Shown piece by piece: positions 1 to 9,414 of a DNA stretch of 64,000 bases. The notes below the pieces were generated by a model. The model saw nothing but the letters and a program-made list of their open reading frames with translations, was not told the origin of the DNA and did not search any database. Source of the DNA: Ganoderma boninense (taxonomy: Eukaryota > Basidiomycota > Agaricomycetes > Polyporales > Polyporaceae); NCBI GenBank assembly GCA_002900995.3, contig CM035305.1, positions 1,364,001 through 1,428,000 on the forward strand, read 5' to 3'. Every line of letters begins with the position of its first letter. Within the stretch, counting starts at the first letter, position 1. The translations under genes were made by a program, and so were the position numbers.

Positions 1-1521
1 CTCACGACCAGACAAAGACGTAAATGGGCAAATATACGTAACCACGCCCGACGGTATGGAGACTCAGTGGGACTGCTTGGGACTGCGAGTGACGTACCTC
101 CTCGTACCTCGCGGTTAACCTGGGCGCCGAGTTGTCCACTTGACCGCCTTTCGAGCTGCGCGACAATCAGCGGCTTATACACAACCGCCAGCTCCGTCAT
201 CATGCTCGCCGTGTTCCCAGGCCAAGTTACATTTGGCCCTGTCCCAACTACTACTTGGCCACGACCGGGTCGGACTCGTCCAAAGCCTCGGGCTCAGGCG
301 GCGCACCCCTGCTCTTCGAATGGCCCGCTGAAAAGCCGCTAGCACCATTTTTGAGCCGATGATTGTCGCGTTGGTGCCTGGACTAAGGACATACATACTG
401 GGCTTCAAACTCGGCTCATTAACGTGCGCTGCGAAGGGGGTGATGGGGAATGACCGGGTGCGAATGTAAGCAGTTGCCCAGCATGATCCTCGTTGCGTTT
501 GGCCGCGGGCTAAACACGCCGATCAGGCCCGATCTTACCACTGCGTTTCGGGAGCCAAGCAATGCTGACATTCTTCAGGACAAAGAGGCCTTCAACTGCT
601 GCCGTGAGGGCCAGCCGCTGTTCCTCAAGTGGGTAGCCATGGAGGCACTGGAGCTGTCCAGGTATCTGTGGCCTCAAATGAGCAAGTTAGTATAATCGGC
701 TGATTGTCCCGGGTGTTGTGTCGACAGTCCACGCAAAGTCATGCATGATTCACCAAGAGAGAAAAGGGACTAGCACTAGAGGAGCGTTTCTCAGATTCTT
801 GTAGAAACCCATGTCGTAATCTTGAACTTACCCTCGTTTTCTCACCGGATGCCGTCGGCGTGAACTTGGGTTCGAGTCTTCGTGTCGATCGCCGGACGGC
901 AACAATGAGAGTGACTACCAGACGCGAGACGAGACTGAGGATCCAGTGACCGCATATTGAACTACATGGCTGTCGAGTTGTAGAGGGAAGTCCGAGTCTG
1001 ATCAAGTCGCATGATGATCGCCGAGAGCAGGAGCGTGACAGTCTGTCACATTGTGGGGCTGTGATCAATGCCGTCACTCTACCCGAATTCCTGCCGGTCG
1101 GCCCGAGCCCGGTAGCTTTCAAGTTCCAGCCACCTCCCTCCGGTACCAAACGTGTATCCTCCGTCCATACTGTAAGGCACATGAGAGCTGAAGACATGTG
1201 CGAATGTCATGACACACGTCTTAATAAGAGGGACAGCGAAGCTAATGGGACGGTCCACGAGCCACTGCACGATGCACTGACATCTCTCAGCGACGGCGAA
1301 CGTATTTGCCTGTGAGTGCTCGAATCGTGTGGCATGACATTGTAAACAATTAGGAATATCGATGATGTCGAGTACAATAAATCAAGATATGTGCAGTGAG
1401 AGGGTATCCGAGCCAGGAGTCCGTAAATTTTGGAGGACACCTGAAGATCGATAGTACCTATAATGTAAAGTCCGTTCGGGTCACCGAACCCAACACTCGT
1501 CATGGAGAACTTAGCACTCTC
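1..1521. other. No gene recognised
   Basis: I see no protein family, tRNA fold or repeat array in this stretch. Open frames on both strands are short, overlap each other and show no family resemblance. It lies beyond the 3' end of the minus-strand dehydrogenase, so part of it may be that gene's 3' UTR. Confidence 0.5.
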
Positions 1522-2563
1522 CTAGCTCGACTTGGTGGCAATTTGCCTCGGTCCCTCTGCCTGGACCTTCCATACATACTGTAAAACCCATGCCCGCGGG
1601 AGCCACTGGAAGAACTTCCACATAATGGCTAAAGGCGCCAGCGTCAGGTACCTCGGCGGCTTCGGACGAAGCACATCGTCGACAACCTTCCGAGCGAAGG
1701 CGTCTGTGTCCATGGCCGTCCTCCGGAAGCACGCGGCCAAAGTCGTACCCATGGACGCGAGGTAATCCGAGTAAAGACCGGTCGCCGACGTGGCTGTGAT
1801 GGTCGTTATCGCTTTCAGCGCGATGGAGGACCTGACGATGCCCGGCGCGACGAGCACGACGTTGATGTTGAGCGGCGTGCACTCCATATAGAGCGTGTCG
1901 GTGATTGAGTGGACGGCCGCTTTGGCAGAGGCGTACACGCCTGAGAACGGCGCTGGGCTGCCGGATAGAATAATGAGTAAGCAAGACTATTCTCGCGCGA
2001 TGCCATGAGGACGACATACGTTTGGCCGAGGATGGAGCCGACGTTGATAATCGTCCCTCGCTTGCGAGATGCCATGTGGGGAATGACTGCCTTCGACATG
2101 CGGACGATAGAAAAGACATTCGTCTCGTATATTTGTCGCCACAAGTCCATGGGTACGTCGATCACGGCTCCTGTATTCCAGAGGCTACAGTGAGCCACAG
2201 TTATTATTGCGAACCCTACAGTCTCGACGAGCGTACCTTTGTTGGCTATCCCAGCGTTATTCACTAGAATGTCGATCTGGCCCTCTGTGTGGATGATAGT
2301 CGCCACAACAGTATTGATCTCATCCTCCTTGGTGACGTCGAGGGTGAGCTGATGGATTCTGCCGCTGCTGAAGTCCGTCCATAGCTTCAGGCTTCCGTGC
2401 AGTTGCATAGACGATACATCCCTTCGCCGCGAAAGCCTCGCACCTACGAGCGTCAGTTATGTTATCTCCAGACTAGAAGCAAACTCTGTCGTACGTACAA
2501 GGAAAAGCCAATGCCTCCCTTAGAGCAACCGGTGACAAGGACAACTTTCTTGCTGCTCGACAT
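1522..2563 (-). CDS. Short-chain dehydrogenase, AYR1-like
   Basis: A classical short-chain dehydrogenase/reductase, closest in feel to fungal NADPH-dependent 1-acyldihydroxyacetone-phosphate reductase (Ayr1), an enzyme of lipid droplets and ER. The N-terminus MSSSKKVVLVTGCSKGGIG holds the glycine-rich cofactor loop. NNAG follows the second intron, VGS supplies the catalytic serine and YASAK is the YxxxK active site. Three introns are needed: after GIGFS, after NNAGIANK and just before the YASAK exon. The frame changes inside exon 2 near 2361-2373, between EAMDGLQ and GRIHQLTLDV, where no intron fits. One extra base would explain it. A paralogue lies divergently at 3963-4954. Substrate cannot be read from the sequence, and other SDR activities remain possible. 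Confidence 0.85.
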
Positions 2564-3962
2564 GTTCAGACCTGTCGGTTGTGTGGGGAAAGGCATGCAC
2601 CTGTGGTGGACCATTGCATCTCAGTGCTCAAACCATGAGGCAGTCATATGACCTCTATGTGGGAGCCACTGTGAGAACGCAGCGTTCCCAATGCAATGAA
2701 TCCCGCGAACGAATAGGGCTTCCTGTTCGAATACGCGAAGGTTGCTCGGACTTAGACGTCTGTGAGAAGAGGAAGTTCAGCTTGTGCCCCGAGGAAGATA
2801 CGCCAGAAGCACAGGCGAGTCGCAGCTGAAAACGTACCGAAACCGGATCCGTGTTCGGTCTTCAACGTGACGCCCCGCCCCTCCCCTGTTCACACATGCA
2901 TCATATCCGCAAGGGCCTCGTGATAAGCCACCCACAAGTCGATCTAGGATCCGGCTCCTCGACGTGAAGGATGCCAACGGCGAGCACCTGCCAATGGTAC
3001 ACGCCGGCATCAGACCAACCATCTGTCCAGGATCCTAACTGGGCCCTCTCATTTGCTCAGGATATAAGAGCAAGCCCTAGCAACGCAGGGCGGGACTTCG
3101 GTTGAGTGGTGAGAGCGTAAGGCCGCCCGCTAAACTGGTCAACTGCGGCAACGTTGATGCAAGTTGATACCCGGGCATGTTGTGGTATATCGTGGACCTT
3201 ACTTAAAACGCCGGGTGTGTTCTATATGGTGTTATCCTTATATGCGGCTTCGCCTGTCTGTTTCGTTATAGGTCCAGGACACAATAATGGTGGACTCTGC
3301 GACGCACATGCCACTGGCTAGGTATGTATAGCACTTATGCAGATCTACTGAATACATGGTAAGCGGATCCGTCTGACTTGAGTGCAGCATAAAATAACCT
3401 TTACACTCCAGATATCGGCGACACGGGATTCCGCGGAGACTTCTCTGCATCCGTAGCTTTGTGGAGTCGGGAAAAAGGTTCATGGTTCTAGACGTACTAC
3501 CGAGGTGTCCTGTCAGAGAGATGATCGGCCGAGACTAGTCGCCAAAAATCCGTTTCGGAAGAGATTCAGGAAGAATACAGTCCTGGCGGTCTCGTAGCAA
3601 ACCCGAAGAGGTCAAAGGCAGCAGTTGAGAATTGCAACAACGCAAGTGGTGGGCCCGGCCCGGCCTCTGCAGCTGGAGCTGTTGTGTTCTGTTTGGCCGC
3701 ATCAGGGTACTGTTTACTGTAGCCTGGCAAATAAGTATCTGTGGTGGCATCCATCCTCCACACCATCCCTAAAGCTTCCGTCCCTATACTCGGCTCGGCA
3801 ATGCAGCACATCAACGCCCTGGTCAAGCCGTGCTTCCTACATTTCCCGAGCACCATCTCGTTATGGCCAACTCGGTTCTAGATTGGCCGACGAGGGACCA
3901 TAGTCGCCCTGGTCGCTTTAATATATTATCTCGCAGGTCGATGAAACCGCCCTTGATCCAGC
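2564..3962. other. Intergenic region between divergent dehydrogenases
   Basis: About 1.4 kb separates the starts of the two related dehydrogenase copies, so it should contain both promoters. An AT-rich TATA-like stretch (taatatatta) lies around 3920-3930, about 35 bases before the plus-strand ATG. No additional gene is recognisable; open frames here are short and lack family signatures. Confidence 0.45.
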
Positions 3963-4954
3963 ATGTCCGCCCACGACAAGACCGTTGTGCTAGTCACAGG
4001 CTGTTCGAAAGGCGGTATCGGTTTCTCACTGTATGTCCGCCTCCCATTCCCCCCCGGCGAAAGTCTGGCTGAATTTCCCGGCAGATGCGAGGCGTTTGCC
4101 TCGAAGGGGTGTGTCGTGTATGCCACCGCTCGTAGGCTAGAAGCAATGGAAGGTTTCTTTCAGGACAACGTCCACCGTCTCAAGTTAGATGTCACGGATG
4201 ACGAGAGCGTCAAGGAGGTTGTGCAGACGGTCATGAAGAGGGAAGGTCAGATAGATATTTTGGTGAACAACGCTGGCATTGGAAACTCTGGTGGGTAACA
4301 TATGCGTCTCCTCTCCGCGGCTCCCTTGCTGAGGTCGTGCTGTCAGCGCCGCTCATCGACGTCGAGATGGAGGAGATCACTCGCATCTTCGATACCAACG
4401 TATTCGCCGCCATTCGTACCGCCAAGGTTGTCATTCCCTACATGGCCTCCCGGAAGCGCGGGGCACGATTGTAAACGTAGGATCTGTAGCGGGAATCATG
4501 TACGTCTGCAACTCCATCTTATCATTGCTTCTTGTCCTCACCGCGCGAATTCCCAAGGCCGTCTCCATGGGGTGGTATTTATGCGCTCTACATGGAGTGC
4601 AAGCCGTTCAACATCAACGTCGTCCTCCTCGCCCCTGGCGCCGTGAAATCCAACATCGCGACCAACCAGGCACCGCACATCAACGTGCCCTCAGATAGCC
4701 TGTACAAGGGCTATTACGAGCACATTTTGGAGAGGCTTACCCGCGTCCAAGAGAACAACCCCATGCCTACCGAGGTGTACGCCTCAAAGACCGTGAACGT
4801 CATGCTGCAGACGAGACCGCCAAGGTACATGAGCCTGGGGAAGATGGCTGGTTGGGCCAAGGTCTTCTCATGGCTGCCTCGTGGATGGGTCTTGAACATG
4901 ATTTGGACTAGGCTTGGCGAAGGGCCAAGGAGAGCAGCGTTGAAGATGAAGTGA
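3963..4954 (+). pseudogene. Decayed short-chain dehydrogenase (AYR1-like paralogue)
   Basis: Paralogue of the minus-strand dehydrogenase. It begins MSAHDKTVVLVTGCSKGGIG, has a 54-nt in-frame intron at 4031-4084, then CEAFASKGCVVYATAR and LVNNAGIG. Two lesions stand out. First, in the codons for RKRGTIVNVG a run of four G at 4460-4463 leaves two extra bases, which puts a stop right after. Second, the catalytic region reads GGIYALYMECKPFNIN: compared with the other copy, 12 residues (36 nt) are missing at 4585/4586, including the lysine of YxxxK. Downstream sequence stays open to the stop and ends ALKMK. The in-frame loss of the catalytic lysine should abolish normal SDR chemistry even if the two-base shift is a sequencing error. 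Decay is inferred; misassembly across the 36-nt gap is an alternative. Confidence 0.75.
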
Positions 4955-5540
4955 TCTCGTGAGTTTATATCCTTCTCTACGCGCAACGTGTTGTGCTGAA
5001 CGGAACTTAGGATTGTCTTACGTACTTATCTGCCCCCGCTCTACGGCAATACATGTGAAATATCTAAACCTCAGCTGAAGGCATACCGGTATGTTCTTCA
5101 TAGCCCACAGCTGCGCATTCGACGAGCTCGACCTACATGCGGTCACTGTGCATCCGGGACCCGGTACCGTCCTTGCTAAATACATCCATATTCAGGCCTT
5201 CGCAGTACCAGTCGGCATCGCGGTTTGGAGGGCAGTGGCTCAGAAGGCGAGGTGGTAAATCCATACTTGATTTTATAAGATTTTTCTATCAGTCTGATGT
5301 GTCGAAGAATGATTACACGCTCCAAACCACTGTGTTTGCGAAAACTTCCCTGTTAATAATTATATACCATTGCCTGGGACCAGAAGGCGTTCAGTATAGG
5401 AGGACGTACCGGGCCGGCGTCTGCCGACGAACATCCATCTGTTGTCGAACCGCCCGAGCTCTGCATTCTCTTGCCTCTGTCCGCGTAGCCTTGTTCCACC
5501 TCCACATCCATACCCAGCCGCCCTGCCACAGCCCGCCACC
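4955..5540. other. Intergenic, promoter of light-chain gene
   Basis: About 590 bases between the dehydrogenase remnant and the EF-hand gene. The part near 5500-5540 is C-rich and pyrimidine-biased, typical of fungal leader regions, and ends in a strong Kozak-like context (gccaccATG). No further gene is seen. Confidence 0.4.
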
Positions 5541-6349
5541 ATGTCTCGCTATCCTTATGGGCTATCTCCCGACATCACACCGACGAGCACGCCTTCCAAA
5601 CTCACAAAGGCACAGAAGTCGAGGGCGCGGCGCGAGCCCTCTGGCGTGTTTTCTCTCTTCTCCCCTCCTCAAATCCAGCAGTTCCGCGAAGCATTCTCGC
5701 TCATCGACCATGACGGAGATGGGATTGTTGGGGAGCAGGATCTGAAGCATATATTCAGCTCGCTAGGTACGTCCCGTAGAGCATTGCGGTACATTCACTG
5801 AGCCACTGAACCTGAACTGTATGCACGTATGTGTGGCGTTTCCATGAACTCGCGTCGGACACGTTTCATTCGACTAGGCATCTCGCCACCTCGTTCAACC
5901 CTCGACCAGCTCCTCGCAGATCGCCCGGGAGACCGTCGTGGCAGCCTAGGCGGGATGCACTCTCGGGGTCCATCCGACGACGCAGGGTCCGACCGCGGGA
6001 TCACCTTCCCGATGTTCCTCACCATGATGGGCGAGCACCTGTACGATTTCGATGCGGAGTCGGAGCTGCTGGCTGCTTTCGAGTGCTTCGACGAAGCGGA
6101 CTCGGGTTTTGTGAAGTGCGATGAGATCCGGAAGTGGCTGGGCGATGTCGGTGAGCGAATGGACGAGGTTGAGGTGAGTCCAGTATCTATCTGCGTCTTT
6201 CTAGCAGGTGCGTGCTGGGTGCTGATCAATATGCGTAGATCGATAAGTTGCTGAAGGGCCCATTTACGAGGAACGGACAATTCAACTACAGAGAATGGGT
6301 GAAAGTGCTCAGGATCAACACGGACAATGAAGAAAAAGACTCTCCGTGA
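5541..6349 (+). CDS. Myosin regulatory light chain (EF-hand)
   Basis: An EF-hand protein of the calmodulin superfamily matching myosin II regulatory light chains, which bind the IQ motif of the heavy chain and act in cytokinesis. Three exons: 5541-5766, 5878-6173 and 6239-6349. The segment REPSGVFSLFSPPQIQQF lines up with the metazoan light chain around its phosphorylated serine (ATSNVFAMF). The first EF loop, DHDGDGIVGEQD, keeps the acidic ligands, while later loops (DEADSGFVKCDE and the C-terminal one) are partly degenerate, as is usual for light chains. An insertion of about 28 residues rich in Gly, Arg, Ser and Asp separates EF1 from EF2. The start is chosen for its gccaccATG context. Calmodulin-like or Cdc31-like identity is less likely because of the N-terminal extension. 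Confidence 0.85.
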
Positions 6350-6594
6350 TACGGCTGTTGCAGTGCGGACCATTTGTATTGTATGATGTGCCATTGTACT
6401 CCTCACGATACTTGACGATGTATACCCTCAAGCCGCCTCTGTGGCTTTCATGCGCAGCCCCTTTCAGATCCCTCGAAACATTTCGGCTACAAGATGCAAA
6501 TAGATTTCGACCATTCAACATTATTGCAAGATATTGTACAAAGGTTGTCATGCCTCCATGTTCTTTGTATGTCACTAGGTGCGTCGTTTTGTAC

Positions 6595-8047
6595 TCATGC
6601 CCATTCCCCTTCCAAGGGATCAGCCGGGATTTTCTCGTCGTCCATCGCCAGTTCCTTCAAAATCTGGTCGACCTTTTCCTTCGCTTCGCCCTTTTCTGCC
6701 TCCTCGAGAGCTGCGAGACGCGTCAGCATATATTGTTGGTCTGGGCAATCATTACTCACCATGCCCTCGTCCTTCGCCGAGACTCTGCTCAAGACCTTCC
6801 TCCCCGCTTTTAGCTGCAATGAACAACAGTTCTGCTCCCTGATAGTCAAGTAGCGCCTGCCTCTCGCAGGACGCAAACCTCAACCCGTAGGACTCGCGGC
6901 CCCTCCTCCCGCCCGTCCCAAACACTTCCTGCATGATGTCTTCGGGGTAATGCGCACGGCGCCACTTGGGCAAGCCGATTTGAGCTGGCCCAGTGGGGGG
7001 TGCGAGTGGGTTCTTGACTTGCAATACGAAAGAAGACGCCTGATGAATACCCAGTGCGTCTTGGACTTCACCCAGCTCGTCGCCGGAGGGATGCGAAAGA
7101 TGGTACCCAAGATGTGTTTCACGCTTGGAGGGCATAGCGGCCTCTACGTTTACTATGGCATATGCACCACGTGCAGCGAGTCGAGCAGAGCCTTGGTGGC
7201 GAGTACCTGCGAGGACACCTCAGTGGCTCATTCAACTCCGCTAGCCTCTTGAGAGCAGAACTCACCTCTGGTCTTAGTCTCGTAGGTCGATTCCCCAAGC
7301 CCCTCTTCGAGTTTCTTCAGGTCTTCTCCGACGGTGGAGACTGTCCCCCAGAACACACGGCTGCGACCCTTCGCCTCCGGGTCAGGCAATCCCTTCTTTC
7401 CGACGACAATGAGGCGGAATCTCTTCTTCGTCTTGCCCGTCGGCTCTTCTGCGGGGACGACGTCCGCGCCTTCCTGGATCAAGTTCATTTCCTGCTCCTC
7501 TTCGTCGCCGCCTTCCTTCGTGGCAACTTCTGGGCCTCCAGCGGCGAACAGCGGTGGCCGCGGAACAAGGAGCATGTAGAAACGCTGGACGTCATCCACC
7601 GAATGCGCTTCCTCCAGCTCGACCTTCGGCCGGTAAAAGAAGTAGATGTGTCCCCGCTCGATCGTGCCTATGTTTCCTGTGAATGGTGCTTGGGTCGTCT
7701 ATCAAGACGCGAGACGCACCTGTCTCGTACATGTGCCCAGCCTGAATGCTCTGTATCCCTAGCTCCTCTCCTTCGGGGTGTTCTTCCCCCTCGCTGACGA
7801 CTTCCACCTCGTCTTCAGTCTTGGCCTTCTTCCTCGACGGCTCTTCTCCCTTACTCTCTTCCTCCGCCGTGTCCTTGCGCTTCTCCCCCACTTCCGCGGA
7901 TTCTGGTTTTTGCCTCCTAGAGTGTGGCGCAGCCTTCTTCCGCGACGCCGGCTTCTTCGTCTTGGTCTTCGCGGAAACAGATCTGTCACCCCCTTCCGAC
8001 GCCTTCACGCCTCCCTTCTGAGCATCTTGTGAGCGAGTCGTAGGCAT
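6595..8047 (-). CDS. Conserved basidiomycete protein of unknown function
   Basis: Spliced from at least four exons beginning MPTTRSQDAQKGGVKASEG. The first about 110 residues are low complexity, rich in Lys, Glu and Ser, with several basic runs (KKPASRKKAAPHSRRQK, RKKAK) that could be nuclear localisation signals. The rest is globular: DDVQRFYMLLVPRPP, then KKRFRLIVVGKKGLPDPEAKG, then a domain with THLGYHLSHP and SSFVLQVKNP, ending PADPLEGEWA. I recall similar proteins only from basidiomycetes, where automatic annotation sometimes labels them BTB-domain transcription factors; I cannot see a BTB fold here and do not adopt that name. It is convergent with the light-chain gene, with 245 bases between the stops. 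Confidence 0.75.
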
Positions 8048-8565
8048 GGCTAGATGGCTGAGGCGAGGTTGACTCCCTGCTGGCCATGAGGTAGCTCGAG
8101 GCCTAAATACACGGCCGTGCGCGACGAATGACGTCACTTCTCCCAGCCGCGCCTGGCTTGAGCCTGGTTTGCTCATTGTCTGCACTGGCCACTGACGGCC
8201 ATGTTGGCTTTATCTTTATGCTGCACCAGTAAGAAGGGAATAAATCACGCAAGAACAATACGTCAGGGTTATGTCGTCACCGGAGCTGGTATATATCGTA
8301 CAATCGGAGGGAATACTACAGGTTGTTATACACGAGCACTAAGCTCTCCGGGCTTCGACCTTCCACCACAGGTATCACCTTCTAGCAGAATCGAACACCG
8401 CAAAATGCGAGGTTACGCTCCTTCGGAGATGCGCTGCTAGGGCGAATCTTGTCGCTTGACTAGCCCTGCGAGACGATGCACCAGTGTGCTTATGCACGCT
8501 GATCCATCCGCTGCCGACTGGGGTTCAGATGGAGGAACACTACTGACAGCAGTATCAGCGCAACA

Positions 8566-8772
8566 CTACCCTCGAACCGCTACATGGCAAAAGAACAGAA
8601 CGTACGGGAGGCTAGTGCTCTTGGAAGCCGTAGCAGTGTGCCCCTTGGGAGATGTGCAGGCTCCACTCTCCTTTTGTGATGCGACCGGATCCCGAGCGGT
8701 GGGTTGCGCATGCTCCTCCAAGAGCTTCTCGAACTCGACCTCGGGGTCGTAGTAGAACTCTGCGCAAGACAT
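8566..8772 (-). CDS. Possible small acidic protein
   Basis: A 68-codon frame beginning MSCAEFYYDPEVEFEKLLEE. The first 35 codons have a coding-like bias (repeated GAG, GTC, TTC, AAG, CTC), while the end is less convincing, so the true 3' end may lie in an unseen exon. No family recognised. It lies alone in a 1.4 kb gap upstream of the unknown protein at 6595-8047. Chance openness in GC-rich DNA is a real alternative. Confidence 0.25.
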   Translation of the reverse strand: MSCAEFYYDPEVEFEKLLEEHAQPTARDPVASQKESGACTSPKGHTATASKSTSLPYVLFFCHVAVRG

Positions 8773-9414
8773 GGGGTAGCGTAGGGTAGCGACCGAATGA
8801 GGGATCGACGTGAAAGGCGGGGATTTGAAGAGCTATATGCATCTGAAAGTGGCAGACGCGGAGAGCTATATAGAGACCGTTCTACTGGAGCGGGGCGCCA
8901 ACACGTATGTACTGGAAGATTCCTTATTCCTTCAAGCTCCGAGTCCTTGGGCTCAGGCCTCATGCGCACCACACTGGCAGATGACCTCGAGGAAATACGC
9001 CTCAATTCAGTAAACATCCGTACAAGCTCGAGCCCGATAGAAGTTTCAATAGGTCCACACACAGCTGCAGTCCGAGTCTAAATCCAAGACTCGAATGGTA
9101 GTAAAAGTCCAGCATTAGTAGGCCAACGCACACATCCACAGTCAGTTCAGTCCAAGGCTGAAGTCCGGTCCAGTTCCAGTCCAGGGCACCGAAGCCACCT
9201 GGTATCATCGGAGGAAATCCCGAGAGCACGTAGATACAAGTACAGTTAACGAGCTCGAGAGAGATACATCGCCTGACATATGGACACATGGAGTATTATA
9301 CGCGTATAGCACCACCACCCGACAGCTCGCTCGATATCGATTCCATTACGAAAAATAGTCTTCCAGTTGAAACAACGAAAGCAAAATGCAAATGAGCCAA
9401 CATGACAATCCGCC
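8773..9414. other. Gap before pacC 3' end, with AGTCC-rich patch
   Basis: No gene recognised. Between about 9065 and 9185 the plus strand repeats short AGTC/AGTCC words at irregular spacing. The part next to 9415 is probably the pacC 3' UTR. The stretch 8048-8565 on the other side of the small frame also shows nothing recognisable. Confidence 0.35.

Noticed and set aside
840..900. Possible tRNA (gggttcgagtc resembles a B box)
   Set aside because: No A box at the right distance and no acceptor or anticodon stem can be formed around it.
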